DNA of 64,000 nucleotides from Monomorium pharaonis (lineage: Eukaryota; Arthropoda; Insecta; Hymenoptera; Formicidae): positions 7,711,237-7,775,236 of the forward strand of contig NC_050467.1 of NCBI RefSeq assembly GCF_013373865.1, read 5' to 3'. How positions within the stretch are numbered: the stretch's first letter is position 1; the number at the start of each line of letters is the position of its first letter. The notes beneath the pieces are model-generated. The model saw nothing but the letters and a program-made list of their open reading frames with translations. It had not been told where the DNA came from and searched no databases. Below are positions 22,665 through 33,085 of the stretch, piece after piece. Both the position numbers and the translations under genes were made by a program.

Positions 22665-23075
22665 CTGACGATAGGTCAAAAATTTCTGTACTTAAAGATA
22701 TCAGAAATCTTCAAAATCGATTTTCTCGAGTATTTTTGAGAAGCGCATCGTACTGCTTTAGGAAATTGAAGTCCGGGTACTGATCTTCAAATCCTATAAG
22801 TATGAAAAAAATCGATGACCCATGACCCGTAAGGTCCCCTTGTGAGTTGCAACAGGCTCACTATCATTTACGCGAAACTCATAAAATTGTTTCCAACAAC
22901 GTTGTTTCGCATCCTCGGTCGTATCACCATACAGTACATGCAGCTTCTTCCATATTTCTTTTGGCGTTGCGCAATTCACTAGATTTATGTGCAACGATTA
23001 ATCCACTGAACCTAACAGAATTACAGATGTTTTTGACTAACGCTTCTTCCAATCCTCTTCCATTCTTTTAACTTT

Positions 23076-24392
23076 GGCCCGTATTCATAGTCGAGACTTA
23101 TTTCCAAGACCGTCTTAAGTTTGGTCTTAAGATGCCCTCTAGTTTCATAGTCGACGAATAAGCAAAGACTTGAGCAAAATCTCAAGTCGTGACTTGACCA
23201 AGACGATCTTATTTCAGAACGCCTAAATGTGTTTCATAAACTTTTCTTATTCAATATAAGCATAGGCTTAAGATGATACGTATTCATAGTCATTTAAGAT
23301 CGTCTTATTTGATATATATATCGGCAAATAAGACGATCTTCGCCAAGTCGTGTCTGTAGTGAACTTAAGAAGTGAACGCTAACCTAATTTATATAAGTTG
23401 CGACAGTATTACGTACATTTATAATGAATTTTGAAAAACCAAGAAATATTGAAATCCCAGAAACTTATCTAATGAAGAGGAGGAAGAAAATGAAGAAAAC
23501 GAATTACAAATACAACTTCCAAAAAGATATAATCGAGATGGTCACAATCCTTTTAATTTTTGAAATAAAAATGAGTTTAAAAAAAGATTCTGGTTTTTGA
23601 AAGAATCAATTATGTATGGAATTTTACTAATAATAAAGGAAGGACTTGCTAAAATAAATAACAGAGGATTTACTATTACAAATAAATGGATTATTGTAAT
23701 AATGAATAATATATAAATTGATTTGATTATAAATAATTGTTGATATATTTTTTTATATAAAAACACATTTATTAAATTGATAAATTATAAATGAAACGCA
23801 TATGTATCACATAAGGTTTAGTACAATAAAGAATGCTTATAAAATGCTTATTTAAAAAAAATACTAAATACTTAAATACTTTTTTTTCCATTGTTGTGTT
23901 TATTTTTGCTTGAATTTACATTTTCTTTGCACGACATTTTGTTAATAAATACATAATTCAATTAGGAAAATTTTTTAATAAATTTTATTAAGTTGAATAT
24001 TCGACTTATTTTGTTTATAGCATTCTATAAATTAATATTAATATTAAACTTAATAATATAATTATTTTTGCAGTGACTGCTTATTGCACCATGAACTATG
24101 ACAATAACGTAAAAACATGAGCAGATGATAATAAATGCAACGTTCCTATTGGAGAATCCAACAGAAATATTACGGAAGTTGCCGAATATCAAATAAGTTC
24201 AATCTTAAGAACATTTTCGTCAAGATGATCTCGAATCAAATAAGATTTACTTGAGCACAATCTTCTTCGTGAAGATTGTCTTATTTCACGACTATGAAAT
24301 CTATTGTTCTTAAGACGGTCTTGATTGAATAAGATTGACTTGACCAAGATCATCTTAAGTACTGACTTGAGACTCGACTATGAATACGGGCC
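23076..24392 (+). mobile_element. PIF/Harbinger element, deleted (1317 bp)
   Basis: Ends are GGCCCGTATTCATAGTCGAG and its inverted copy, flanked by TTT on each side (23073-23075 and 24393-24395). Subterminal regions carry many AAGACNNTCTTA repeats. A decayed piece of HARBI1-like transposase lies near 23.5 kb. It is inserted in copia gag and is the longest of four members of this family in the window. Confidence 0.88.
23424..23720 (+). pseudogene. HARBI1-like transposase N-terminal remnant
   Basis: An acidic start is followed by R-D-G-H-N-P-F-N-F, a stop, then N-E-F-K-K-R-F-W-F-L-K-E-S-I, which matches the pattern before the helix-turn-helix of HARBI1-type transposases (R-x-x-P ... F-x-x-R-F-R-x-x-K). 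No catalytic domain remains before the right inverted repeat. Confidence 0.65.
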
Positions 24393-24679
24393 TTTGTCTC
24401 CTTGTCGGGCTGCTTGTCCGTGCCCTCGATGAATTTCACCAAATCTTGCGATTCCAGCATGAATGACACGCCATATTTCCATAAAACGAAATTTGTGCCA
24501 TCGAATTTCATGAGGTTGAACGCTTCCTTTTCCGCCACTTTTACTCAAGGCGAGAAAGAGGATGTACTACACGACGGAACACTACCGAACTCAGACAATC
24601 ACGAGAATATGAATTTAGGTTAACTGACAATGAACAATACACTCAAGCAATAACACATGCGGCGCAGTGGAAGCGTGCT

Positions 24680-24691
24680 GGGCCCATAACC
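24680..24691 (-). promoter_or_regulatory. Copia primer-binding site
   Basis: Directly after the LTR on the minus strand the sequence reads GGTTATGGGCCC, the form used by Drosophila copia, which is primed by an internal part of initiator tRNA-Met. Confidence 0.75.
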
Positions 24692-24847
24692 TGTTAGATT
24701 TTTCTTAGGTAGCAGATAGCACGTCACACTGATTTCTGTGTATATAATTACTGTGTGTTTCAAGTACAAAAGAGATTACATAAATAAAAGATATTATAGG
24801 TTAACGCGCCGCGTGATCCTTCCCGTGCAGGATAGTAGAGTTCCACA
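24692..24847 (-). mobile_element. 5' LTR of the copia element (156 bp)
   Basis: On the minus strand it starts TGTGGAACTCTAC immediately after the BEL RNase H codons N-P-A-D and ends AAAAATCTAACA just before the copia primer site. The copia therefore inserted into the BEL element. The second LTR is missing, so no target duplication can be checked. Confidence 0.75.
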
Positions 24848-27800
24848 GTCAGCTGGATTTTCGACTCCAGGAACGAATTTCCAGATTGCTTGGGGAAGTG
24901 TTTCATGAATGTGACAAATGCGATTATGTACAAATTCCTTCCACCTGGACGGGTGACTATTAATCCAAGTGTGAACAATTGTAGAGTCCGTCCACAAAAA
25001 AAAAACGGGAGTATGATTTCGTTGCAAAACATTTAGAACTTTGAAGACAAGTTTAGTTAACAAAGTCGCTGCGGTGAGCTCTAAGCGAGGGATAGTCATT
25101 TTCTTGAGAGGTGCGACTTTCGTTTTAGCGCATATTAAGTGCGTATAATATTTGCTCTCTTGTCTTTTAATTCTGATATAAACAGTGGCACACATGGCGA
25201 ATTGAGAGGCATTCAAAAAACCATGAATTTCAATATTTTGATTCTGCTGAAGCTCGATCCATTTTGGAAATATGAGTCTTGGGGTGTCCTTGAGATTATC
25301 CTAGAATTTTGTTCATTTGTCGATAACGGAAGGCGGCAATTGATCATCCCAGCTAAGCTTGATAGGCCAGAGTTCTTGTATCAGAATTTTTGCTGAAATT
25401 ATGATTGGGGCTAAAAAGCCGAGTGGATCGAATATCTTGGCAATTGTGGAAAGGATGATGCGTTTTGTTATGCTTGTTGATTTAACGGAGTTGATTGTAA
25501 ATTGGAGAGAATCTGAGACAGAATTCCAGCATAGACCCAAGATATAGACTGTCGGTGTGTCCTCGAAGTGGATAGTAGTGGGACGTTGGTGTTGATTGAA
25601 CGAGGTGAATTCGAGCATTTTTGAGTTATTACTCGTCCATTTCTGAAGCGGAAAACCGCCCGCCGTGCACAGATTGATTTGTTGTTTTATGATATCCTTT
25701 GTTTGTTCGATGGAATCAGCTCCTCCGAAAATGTCGTCGACATACCTTCCTTTTGTGAGTGGCGGAATTGCGAGGGGAGATTGTTTTCCTTCATCTTCAA
25801 TTAACTGCGTAATTGTTCGAAGTGCCAAAAAGGGAGCGCACGCTAATCCATATGTAACTGTAGTTAATTAGGTATGTTAAGATTTGGCGGTTTTGATTTA
25901 TCCAAAGGATACGTTGGTAGTCCCAATCCTTTTTATGGACATTAATCTGTCTATACATCTTTTCTATGTCGCAGGAAAAGACGTATCGAAATTGTCGGAA
26001 CCAAATAAGTACGTCAAAGACGTCGGTTTGTAGTTTGGCTCCTACATGCAGTAGATCATTCAATAATGATCCGTTGTTGGTTTTGTTTGACCCGTTGAAC
26101 ACCACTCTGAGCTTGGTTGTTAGGCTGCTCTCTCGGAATACTCCATGATGAGGCAAATAATACGTAAACTCCGGATCTGGTTGAGTAGAATGAACTTGTC
26201 TCATATGTCCGAGATCCTCATAATTTTGTAGGAATTCCTGATAAGCTTGAGCATGAGCATAGCTTTGATTCGTGGAGAATTGATTAGTTAGACGGTATAG
26301 CATCCGAAGTGCTTTTGAACGAGACTCTCCTAGTGTGTTGTTAGACCCTTTAAATGGCAGGCGAACTATGTATCGTCCTTGTGCATCACGGGAGTGCGTA
26401 GACTTGAAATGGTTTTTGCACTCTTCTTCTTCGGCATTAAAACGAGAGTTGGAAGTGAGCTGAAATTCTTCTATAGTCCAAAATTTACGTAGTAATTCGT
26501 GAAGATCATTATCGTGGTACACGTGGAATCCATGCGCAACGGATGGAATTGCTTATGGAAACGTTATTCACAGGCCCGGAAACTATCCAGCCAAGTTGAG
26601 TTAACTGAGCTATAGGAGTGTCTTCTTTTCCTTTAATAATTCCTTCCTGTATGATGCGTCTATATATCTCTGCGCCCAGTAGAATCTATTAAGCCGGGAC
26701 TATTAAATTTCGGATCAGCTAATTTCAAACCACTTAGATGTGACCAGGACTTCGGGTTCACCGCAACGGAAGGAATGGACGTTGTGAGCTTTGGTAATAT
26801 GTGAGCTGAAACGATGCACTGGAAGTTTGAATCGTAATGAGGCGCGATCGTGAATGTTGTAGATCTTTTGGTTTTCGTAGATCTTTGAGCTCCAATGCCT
26901 ATGAGAGGGATGTTTGAATTGGAACGTCGTAATTTTAGTCGTTGCGCTATTCTTTCGGTTATTAATGATATTTCAGAACCTTGATCTATCAACGCTCTTG
27001 CCTTTAAACTTTCTCCATTTGGAGCAACAATTTTGACATATGCTGTTGCTAATAAGACGTTGGGGACGTTAAATGGTTTCTCGATTGAAGAATGTAGAGT
27101 TTTAGGTTGAGCTACGCTGATGATGGCAGATTCAGCGGTTGCGGACGTCTTATGGGCATATCCTTGAGAGGCTTTATGAATCGAAGTGTGATGTTTGGCG
27201 GCACACTTCTGACATCGTTTTGATGTTCGACATTGATTTAGCTTATGAAGGCCAAGACAATTAAAACATAACTGGTGTTTTTTGATGAGAATGATTCGTT
27301 GCTGCACGGTTTTGTTGGCGTATTGTGGACAATGTAGCATATAATGGTTACCGGAACAAATTCCACATGATTTTACATTGGCATCTAAATTATTTTTGGA
27401 TTTTCCATGAAAGGAGGATTTGACAGAGCTCTGATGATGATGAATGTCAGGTTTAATGGCGCGAATCTTTTCGAAGGTCTTTAATGACATGAGTCGGGAT
27501 GCTGAAAAGTCAGTAAACTGAGTCCACGTAGGAAGCTCTTTTGAAGAGCCTAATTTTTCTTCTCATACCTTGACGGATTCTGAATCAGTGCGTTGTAAAA
27601 CAATAAAGATTAAAAAATTGTCCCAGTAATGAACTGGCCTTTGTAAACTTTCAAAAGTTCTATAAGTTTGCATCACATGTGTATATTTCTCCAAATAGAC
27701 GGCTGACTCCTTCACCATGCGTTTTATTGATAACAAAGAATGTAACGTGGCGTTTACTAATAAACGTTTATGATCAGAAAGCGATTAATGCATCCCAAGA

Positions 27801-28418
27801 TTTTTGAAAGTTATCTGCTGTTAAAATGGTATTTTTTAATAACAAGGCAGCTTGGCTGGTTAAACTTGTGTTTAAATACTGTAACTTTTCTACGGGAGAT
27901 ACTGCTGGATTTTCAATTACTAATGAACAGAACAAATCTTTAAATGTTAGCCATTCCGTTGGAGATCCACTGAATTTAGGTAAGTCGATACGAGATAGTC
28001 GAGCATGATGAAGGAAAACTGGCAAGCCAGAGGATGGTGGTGCTGAGTGCTGAGATATTGATGAGCTGGGAGCGTTTTCTGATTCTTGGTCAAGTAAACC
28101 AGTTAGGCGTTCGACACAGTTTATGTAATGTTCATAAGTTGTTGTGTATACATTTGAAGCAAAGTAAGGATGTGACAAGATTTCCTGCTTATCCTTTGAG
28201 TCTAATTCTGTAACAGCAACCTTTATTGCTTTATGTTCTACAAAAAAGCGATCCCAGACATCTTTTAATCTTGTAAGACGAGCTTGAATTCTTTTATTTG
28301 TAATGTCTTTTGAATCATTTTTTGTAAAATTGTCATAAGAACTCGCAATGATTTTGGAGAGCGTAATTTGCAGCTCAATATGTGTATGAATGTGATTGGG
28401 CCTCATCCTCAATGACAC
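24848..28418 (-). pseudogene. BEL/Pao Gag-Pol, broken and truncated
   Basis: Minus-strand order: Gag of the DUF1759 type at 28418-27774 (D-L-P-K-F-S-G-S-P-T-E-W-L-T-F); a Cys-His zinc-knuckle region and retropepsin-like A17 protease at 27490-26660 (A-L-I-D-Q-G-S-E-I-S); RT at 26522-25797 (V-V-F-N-G-S) and 25828-25313 (Y-V-D-D-I-F-G-G); RNase H at 25216-24850 (T-D-S-T-I-V-H-T-W-I ... V-E-N-P-A-D). Frameshifts separate all blocks and about 230 bp near 27.6 kb is poorly open. Everything 3' of RNase H, including integrase and the 3' LTR, is gone, cut by the copia insertion and later loss. Confidence 0.92.
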
Positions 28419-28429
28419 TGCTTCAGTAT

Positions 28430-28446
28430 CCGGCTCGAAGGACCAA
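28430..28446 (-). promoter_or_regulatory. BEL/Pao primer-site region
   Basis: Just inside the LTR edge the minus strand reads TTTGGTCCTTCGAGCCGG, a form I associate with the start of BEL/Pao internal regions. It fixes the LTR/internal boundary at 28452/28453. Confidence 0.6.
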
Positions 28447-28452
28447 ATAAAA

Positions 28453-29850
28453 TGTTAGAGTAACTCAAATGACACTTGTGTTTTGTAAATCTGGAGGAGA
28501 ATAAAATTACTTACTATTGTATAACAGATTAAGCAAATATTTAATTCAATATTTATGCGATACGAATAGGAACTGTACAAATAAAATAAAATCAGAGCTA
28601 TTAACTTAGCAGGTTATTGCAATTTAATAATTATTCGCTGAACGAACATAAATTCTAACATTAATTGTAAAATTTGATAGATATGAAGCTGATAAATCAT
28701 GAACACAATTGAAGTGATCATTGTTTAAAAGAAAGATAACAATTCTCTCGAGGATGATGATTAATTGATAACTGATTTAGTTGGGAGAAGGCTCAAACAC
28801 AAATCATAAACAGACATACAGAATACAATTTAATTGTCGGAAATACAATAAATCAAAACTTAAATCGCAATTTGACATATAAGGTTTATGATAACATAAA
28901 TACGTACCAATAATAATATATAAATCTGTAAGAATAAAGAGGTTAGAACAGTATCAAGAAAAACAATTAAATCACAAGAGAAATTTCATAATATATGGAT
29001 CAATGCGAAAAGTAATACTCAGAAAACAAAGAATTACTGAGTAAAAAACTTAAGAATATAATTATATAAAGAATAATGAATTAATTCCATTGACAGGGTT
29101 ACTTATAATTATAATACGCAAGATGCATTAAGTAAATAAATTTCTTAAAGTTAATTAGCACTCAGCAACTGTTACAAACAAGTTACGAATATATCGAATT
29201 TATAATAATTACGTAAACACTAAACTAAAAAACAATGCGAATGTGTAAAACAAAATGACTGTTTCAGAGAATAAACATGGGCATACGAGCGTCATTCAAT
29301 ATGGCCGTCTAAATCGGTATAAGATATTGAAATGGAAAAAATGGCCATACACAAAAGTCTGTTAACTCAACAGAATTTAGACCGTGTATTTCAGAGAATG
29401 CGATCTAAGAATGAGACTGGTACCAGACTTACGTGAGTGTGCAAATCTGCGAGGCGGCAAGAAGCGTCTTTCTGCCTAATGTCTGTATAAGGACTTTCTC
29501 AGTGCAACTTACCCTTTGTGGGTTCAAATATTGCAAATGCTCATGGCATTTCCTTGCACAGAAGATTGGCTAGAGCCACTCACAAACATGGGCTAACAGC
29601 CCCTTGATCTCAAAAGTTTGTGAACTTCGTCGCGGAGATGAAAAAGGCTTTCTTAAGGTTGAACCTTCTTTGATTATTATATTTCACACGCGTTGTATTC
29701 AGGCTAAAGCCTCAATCAAAGTTAACTTGAAATAATTATACTATTTAGAAATATCCTACTACGAACTTTCAATGCGCACGAACGCGAGACACGTCCGTTT
29801 AGTGACGAAACAAGAAGAAGAAGAAGGTGAAGCGCAAGAAAAAGAAGCAA
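28453..29850 (-). mobile_element. BEL/Pao 5' LTR and flank, outer edge unresolved
   Basis: On the plus strand the LTR starts TGTTAGAGTAACTC at 28453. The LTR should run rightwards to a base pair ...CA, but no second LTR survives for comparison, so the other edge, probably between 29.4 and 29.85 kb, cannot be set. The stretch has no coding sequence. It is AT-rich to about 29.3 kb and mixed beyond. Confidence 0.5.
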
Positions 29851-30508
29851 GAAGACGATCGAGGCCTTCGATGCCGATCATGACCTAGATGGGCCAAACG
29901 CTTGCTGCAGTCGATCGCGGGGGCGCTCCTTGGTTGGAGCATCACCAGCGCCACCGCGCAGTTTTGCCACCTTAAGAACTGCGCTGAGCGAACGCGATGA
30001 CTCTAGACTTAACAGTTTTCTTGAATTTTTATTATAATTGTTTAATATCATAAGCCACATTCTTGAACCAATGCCAGTATTTATCAAAACAAAATGAAAT
30101 TACTTCTAAAATTGAAATAATTTATAAATATGTTCTTAGATATAAAAAAATTTATAGTTATATTAACAATTATAAAATTATGATAAATTTAAACAAAAGA
30201 GTTGTAAAGAACCGATGGAGAAATCTTCGAGATCGGTATATAAAGAAGAAAAAGAAATCCATAACAAAAAGTGGACAAGCAGCTGTTTATTTTAGCCCAT
30301 GGCCACTTATGACACACTTGAGTTTTTTATCGAATGTAGTGGAACCTCGCTAGTAAGTTTTACTTTCTTCAAATGTAAAGTTATTATTATAATTTTGGTA
30401 GTTGATAGAATAGCAAAATCATGATGTTAGTTTCATTATTAGTTGAATCATGATTGAATTGTCAATTATTTTTTTTTTTATAAACGGTATACTTTTACAT
30501 AAACTAAT

Positions 30509-30666
30509 CCCACCAAACACCAAGTTACATGTAACGTACCTGTTAGTTGTAATTTCCCACTCAACAATGTAATTGTAATATAACACACGTGTTATATTGC
30601 AATTACATTGTTGAGTGGGAAATTACAACTAACAAGCACGTTACATGTAACTTTGTGTTTGCTGGG
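30509..30666. mobile_element. 158-bp palindromic MITE, CCCACCAAACACC ends
   Basis: The whole element is a near-perfect palindrome. CAAGTTACATGTAACGTACC lies near one end and its mirrored form at the other, and the centre is ACACGTGT. The termini resemble CCCAGCAAACACAG of the MITE in the Penelope element. It probably lies in an intron of the MADF-BESS gene. Confidence 0.8.
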
Positions 30667-30813
30667 ATAATTTCTGTTTTATAAATTCTCAATTAGAACT
30701 GTAACAAATTCCCAAAGTTTTGGTATTGAACCTGTACGTCCCTTATCCGTTGACACGGCATCACCATCAGAGACATTTGAAACAGAAGAATATGTGCGTA
30801 ATGCGTATGATCC

Positions 30814-31683
30814 CAGGTAGCAAGCTCACGTCATTTTGACGTCCCAAAATGGTCATTTACTGACTATTCTTGACGTCACGAAATGACGCCCTCATGACGT
30901 TAAAATGACGATCGAATGTCACAAATTAATGACGTCATGAAATGTACCGTATTTTGACGTGATGGAATGACGTGAACAATATGTTGTCAAAAAGATTTCT
31001 AAAAGATATCCTGTTTCTGAAAATGATAACATAAAGAGACTTCTAAAAGATAACATATAATGTCAGAATGTTAACCAATGCGTCGTTTTTTTGAGAACAG
31101 AAAGATATCATGAAATTAATATTTAAAAGATTTCTTAAATCGGATATCTTTAAACTGCGACTAGAAATAAAAAAATAAAATAAAAATTTCATTTTTTTAT
31201 AATTATTTTATCAATAGTACATACTAAATTTGGGACAAATTTTTATTAATTAATTAAATTTAAATTATATTATTTTATTTTATTTTATTCTTATTTGCCG
31301 TTGGTAGGTTTTGAACTCGGGACCTTAGGATTACGAACCTTGTACTCTATCTGCTACGCCAGTTTGAATCATCGATATGGGTACTTTGTTTATTGTCTAC
31401 ATATACCTTATATGTTATAAACTGACGCAATTATATTTTTTTTATAAAAGCAATTAAATTTTGCAAAACATTAAAAATAAATAGCATTAATTTATTTACC
31501 TATTAATTTCATTGTTAAATTTAACTTTTTCCATAACCTTATATAATATATAATTTGATGGAAATTACAATTAATCTATTTAGCACTAATACTTTAAAGC
31601 GTTCAAATGGTTAATTCGACCATTTTGACATCATTTCCAAAATATCTAAATGTTTTCTTAAAAAAGTTCTCTTAAAGTTGAAT
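30814..31683 (-). mobile_element. Inverted-repeat element with the shared tRNA-bearing core, deleted copy
   Basis: The left part (30814-31000) is packed with ATGACGTCA-like motifs. From about 31115 it carries the same core as the elements at 10, 40, 41.8 and 46.7 kb, on the minus strand, with an internal deletion of about 400 bp. The right edge (GTTCTCTTAAAGTT) matches the end of family B but lacks its last 25 bp. The left border CCCAGGTAGC could be a TIR or, as AG/GTAGC, a splice donor of the MADF-BESS gene. Confidence 0.6.
31297..31370 (-). repeat. tRNA-like Pol III promoter module, copy 2
   Basis: Minus strand: an A-box-like TGGCGTAGCAGATAGAG and B-box-like GAGTTCAAAACC, homologous to the module at 10438-10508. 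Confidence 0.6.
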
Positions 31684-32513
31684 ATAATATGCCTATATAA
31701 TATGCTTATGCCTTACGCCTTAAATCTCATTGTATAGACGTATACACAAAAAGAATTTCATGGTAAAAAATATTTGTATAAATAACTCTTTATAAAGAGA
31801 GAAAAATATTCCTTATACAATTTACTTTACATGTATCATAGTTTGAAGTCAAGATATACAAAAGTCTGGTTTGAAACTATTATACGCATAAAATACTTTC
31901 TACAAGGAAATTTTCTCCATGTAATACGTACTTTAACTAAAATTTTATTATACTTTTTTAATTTTTATTATATTATTTTACAGTAGGCAATATGTGGGAT
32001 ACTAATACGAGGCAGACAGAACAAATAGAATTCTGTTCACTACGTCCGTTAAGTATGCTGTCTTGTCCTCCTAATAGTGCCTCGCCTTGTCCTAATAGTA
32101 CCTCGCTTTGCCTTCCAAGACCTCCGTCTCGTACTCCGAACATTTCGCCTCATTCTGAGAGCGATTCTGGTGCCTCGCTTTGTCCTCCAAGACCTTCATC
32201 TCGTACTCCGAGCATTTTTCCTCGTTCTGAGAGCTATTCTGGTAGCCATTCTCAACAAAATCAAATCCGCCAACCGGAAAAACGAGATAAATATTGTCTT
32301 CATTTGAAAATAAATCACATTTTTTAATTATTTAATTAAGTATTTTAAAAAACAGTTTGTGCAGTGTACTATCCTACAACTGATTTACTTGAATATTTTA
32401 ATTATATAGTGCATTAGTAAAAAGAAAATAGTTGATATGCCAAATTTTACTTTTCTATGAAATAATAAAGATTATGTATCACATAAGTACGAAAATGTAA
32501 TAAAAATAGATAT

Positions 32514-32802
32514 TGTTATGAGCGCGGTGTTCTCGCGCTCATTGTGAACGGCAGCTGTAGTCGGCTGTCGTGGAAATCAATATATTGATCGTCTCGGTCA
32601 GCTGTGACAGACGAAGTTGGTTGCCATGTAAATGTTGTTAAAAGTCGTGTGGTTGTTGTTCTCGGCACGTCTCTGCGTTCGGACGTGTTTCAAGCTCGTT
32701 CTTGTAAACGTTTGGTTAATAAACCTTTCTTGAGAGAAACAGTATCTTCTCTTTTTTGAGCGCGAGCGCGAGTGTGTGCTAGAGCAGTGAAAGAGTACAA
32801 CA
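32514..32802 (+). repeat. gypsy 5' LTR
   Basis: Starts TGTTATGAGCGCG and ends AGTACAACA, with AATAAA at about 32718. The 3' LTR at 36220-36505 is its partner. Confidence 0.93.
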
Positions 32803-32806
32803 TTTT

Positions 32807-32824
32807 TGGGGGCTTGTCCGGGAT
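32807..32824 (+). promoter_or_regulatory. Primer-binding site, tRNA-Pro type
   Basis: Five bases after the LTR the sequence reads TGGGGGCTTGTCCGGGAT. By my recollection this differs by one base from the proline-tRNA primer site of murine gammaretroviruses, so tRNA-Pro is the likely primer. Confidence 0.7.
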
Positions 32825-33085
32825 AAACGGACGAGCAACAAGCCGACAGATTTCTCGAGTAATCGAGGAATACGCATTATGGCGACGCTCTCGCCGAGGA
32901 GGACCCGCTCTCAGATAGCGGCGACGATTCTTGCGGAGATTCCTGCTGAGATTCCTATCGAAGGGCCGACGGAAGCTTTCGGAGGACGCTCTCTTCAACG
33001 TACTCCGGCAAAGAGGAGGCGTCTAGAGACTCCGGGGACTCCTGCAGAAGCGTCTGAGACGGCTGTGTTGGGTCTATAATTTCTA

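Larger units (their letters stand above)
21764..22842. mobile_element. TIR element with CAAGGGGACCTTACGG ends and tRNA-like arms (1079 bp)
   Basis: Ends are CAAGGGGACCTTACGGGTC and its exact inverted copy, flanked by TGA on each side (21761-21763 and 22843-22845). The arms stay near-identical for about 350 bp and each contains a tRNA-like module. The centre (about 22150-22450) is AT-rich with no gene. It is inserted in copia gag. Confidence 0.9.
20880..24691 (-). pseudogene. Ty1/copia gag and start of pol, broken by two insertions
   Basis: Minus strand, from the primer site next to the LTR. Gag begins at about 24538 (K-F-D-G-T-N-F-V-L-W-K), continues at about 22994 (E-I-W-K-K-L ... Q-F-Y-E-F) and at 21691, where a zinc knuckle reads C-N-Y-C-H-E-F-G-H-W-Y-R-E-C. 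The protease D-S-G-A-S-M-H-M-T-H region follows at about 21205, then V-L-Y-V-P-G-L-N. Homology stops near 20880, so integrase, RT, RNase H and the 3' LTR are missing. The gene is cut by the elements at 23076-24392 and 21764-22842; at each junction removal with one target copy rejoins gag. Two further frameshifts and a stop are present. Confidence 0.88.

Noticed and set aside
25139..28008. Plus-strand frames of 60-85 codons across the BEL element
   Set aside because: They are antisense to the BEL/Pao coding blocks, whose motifs are clear on the minus strand.
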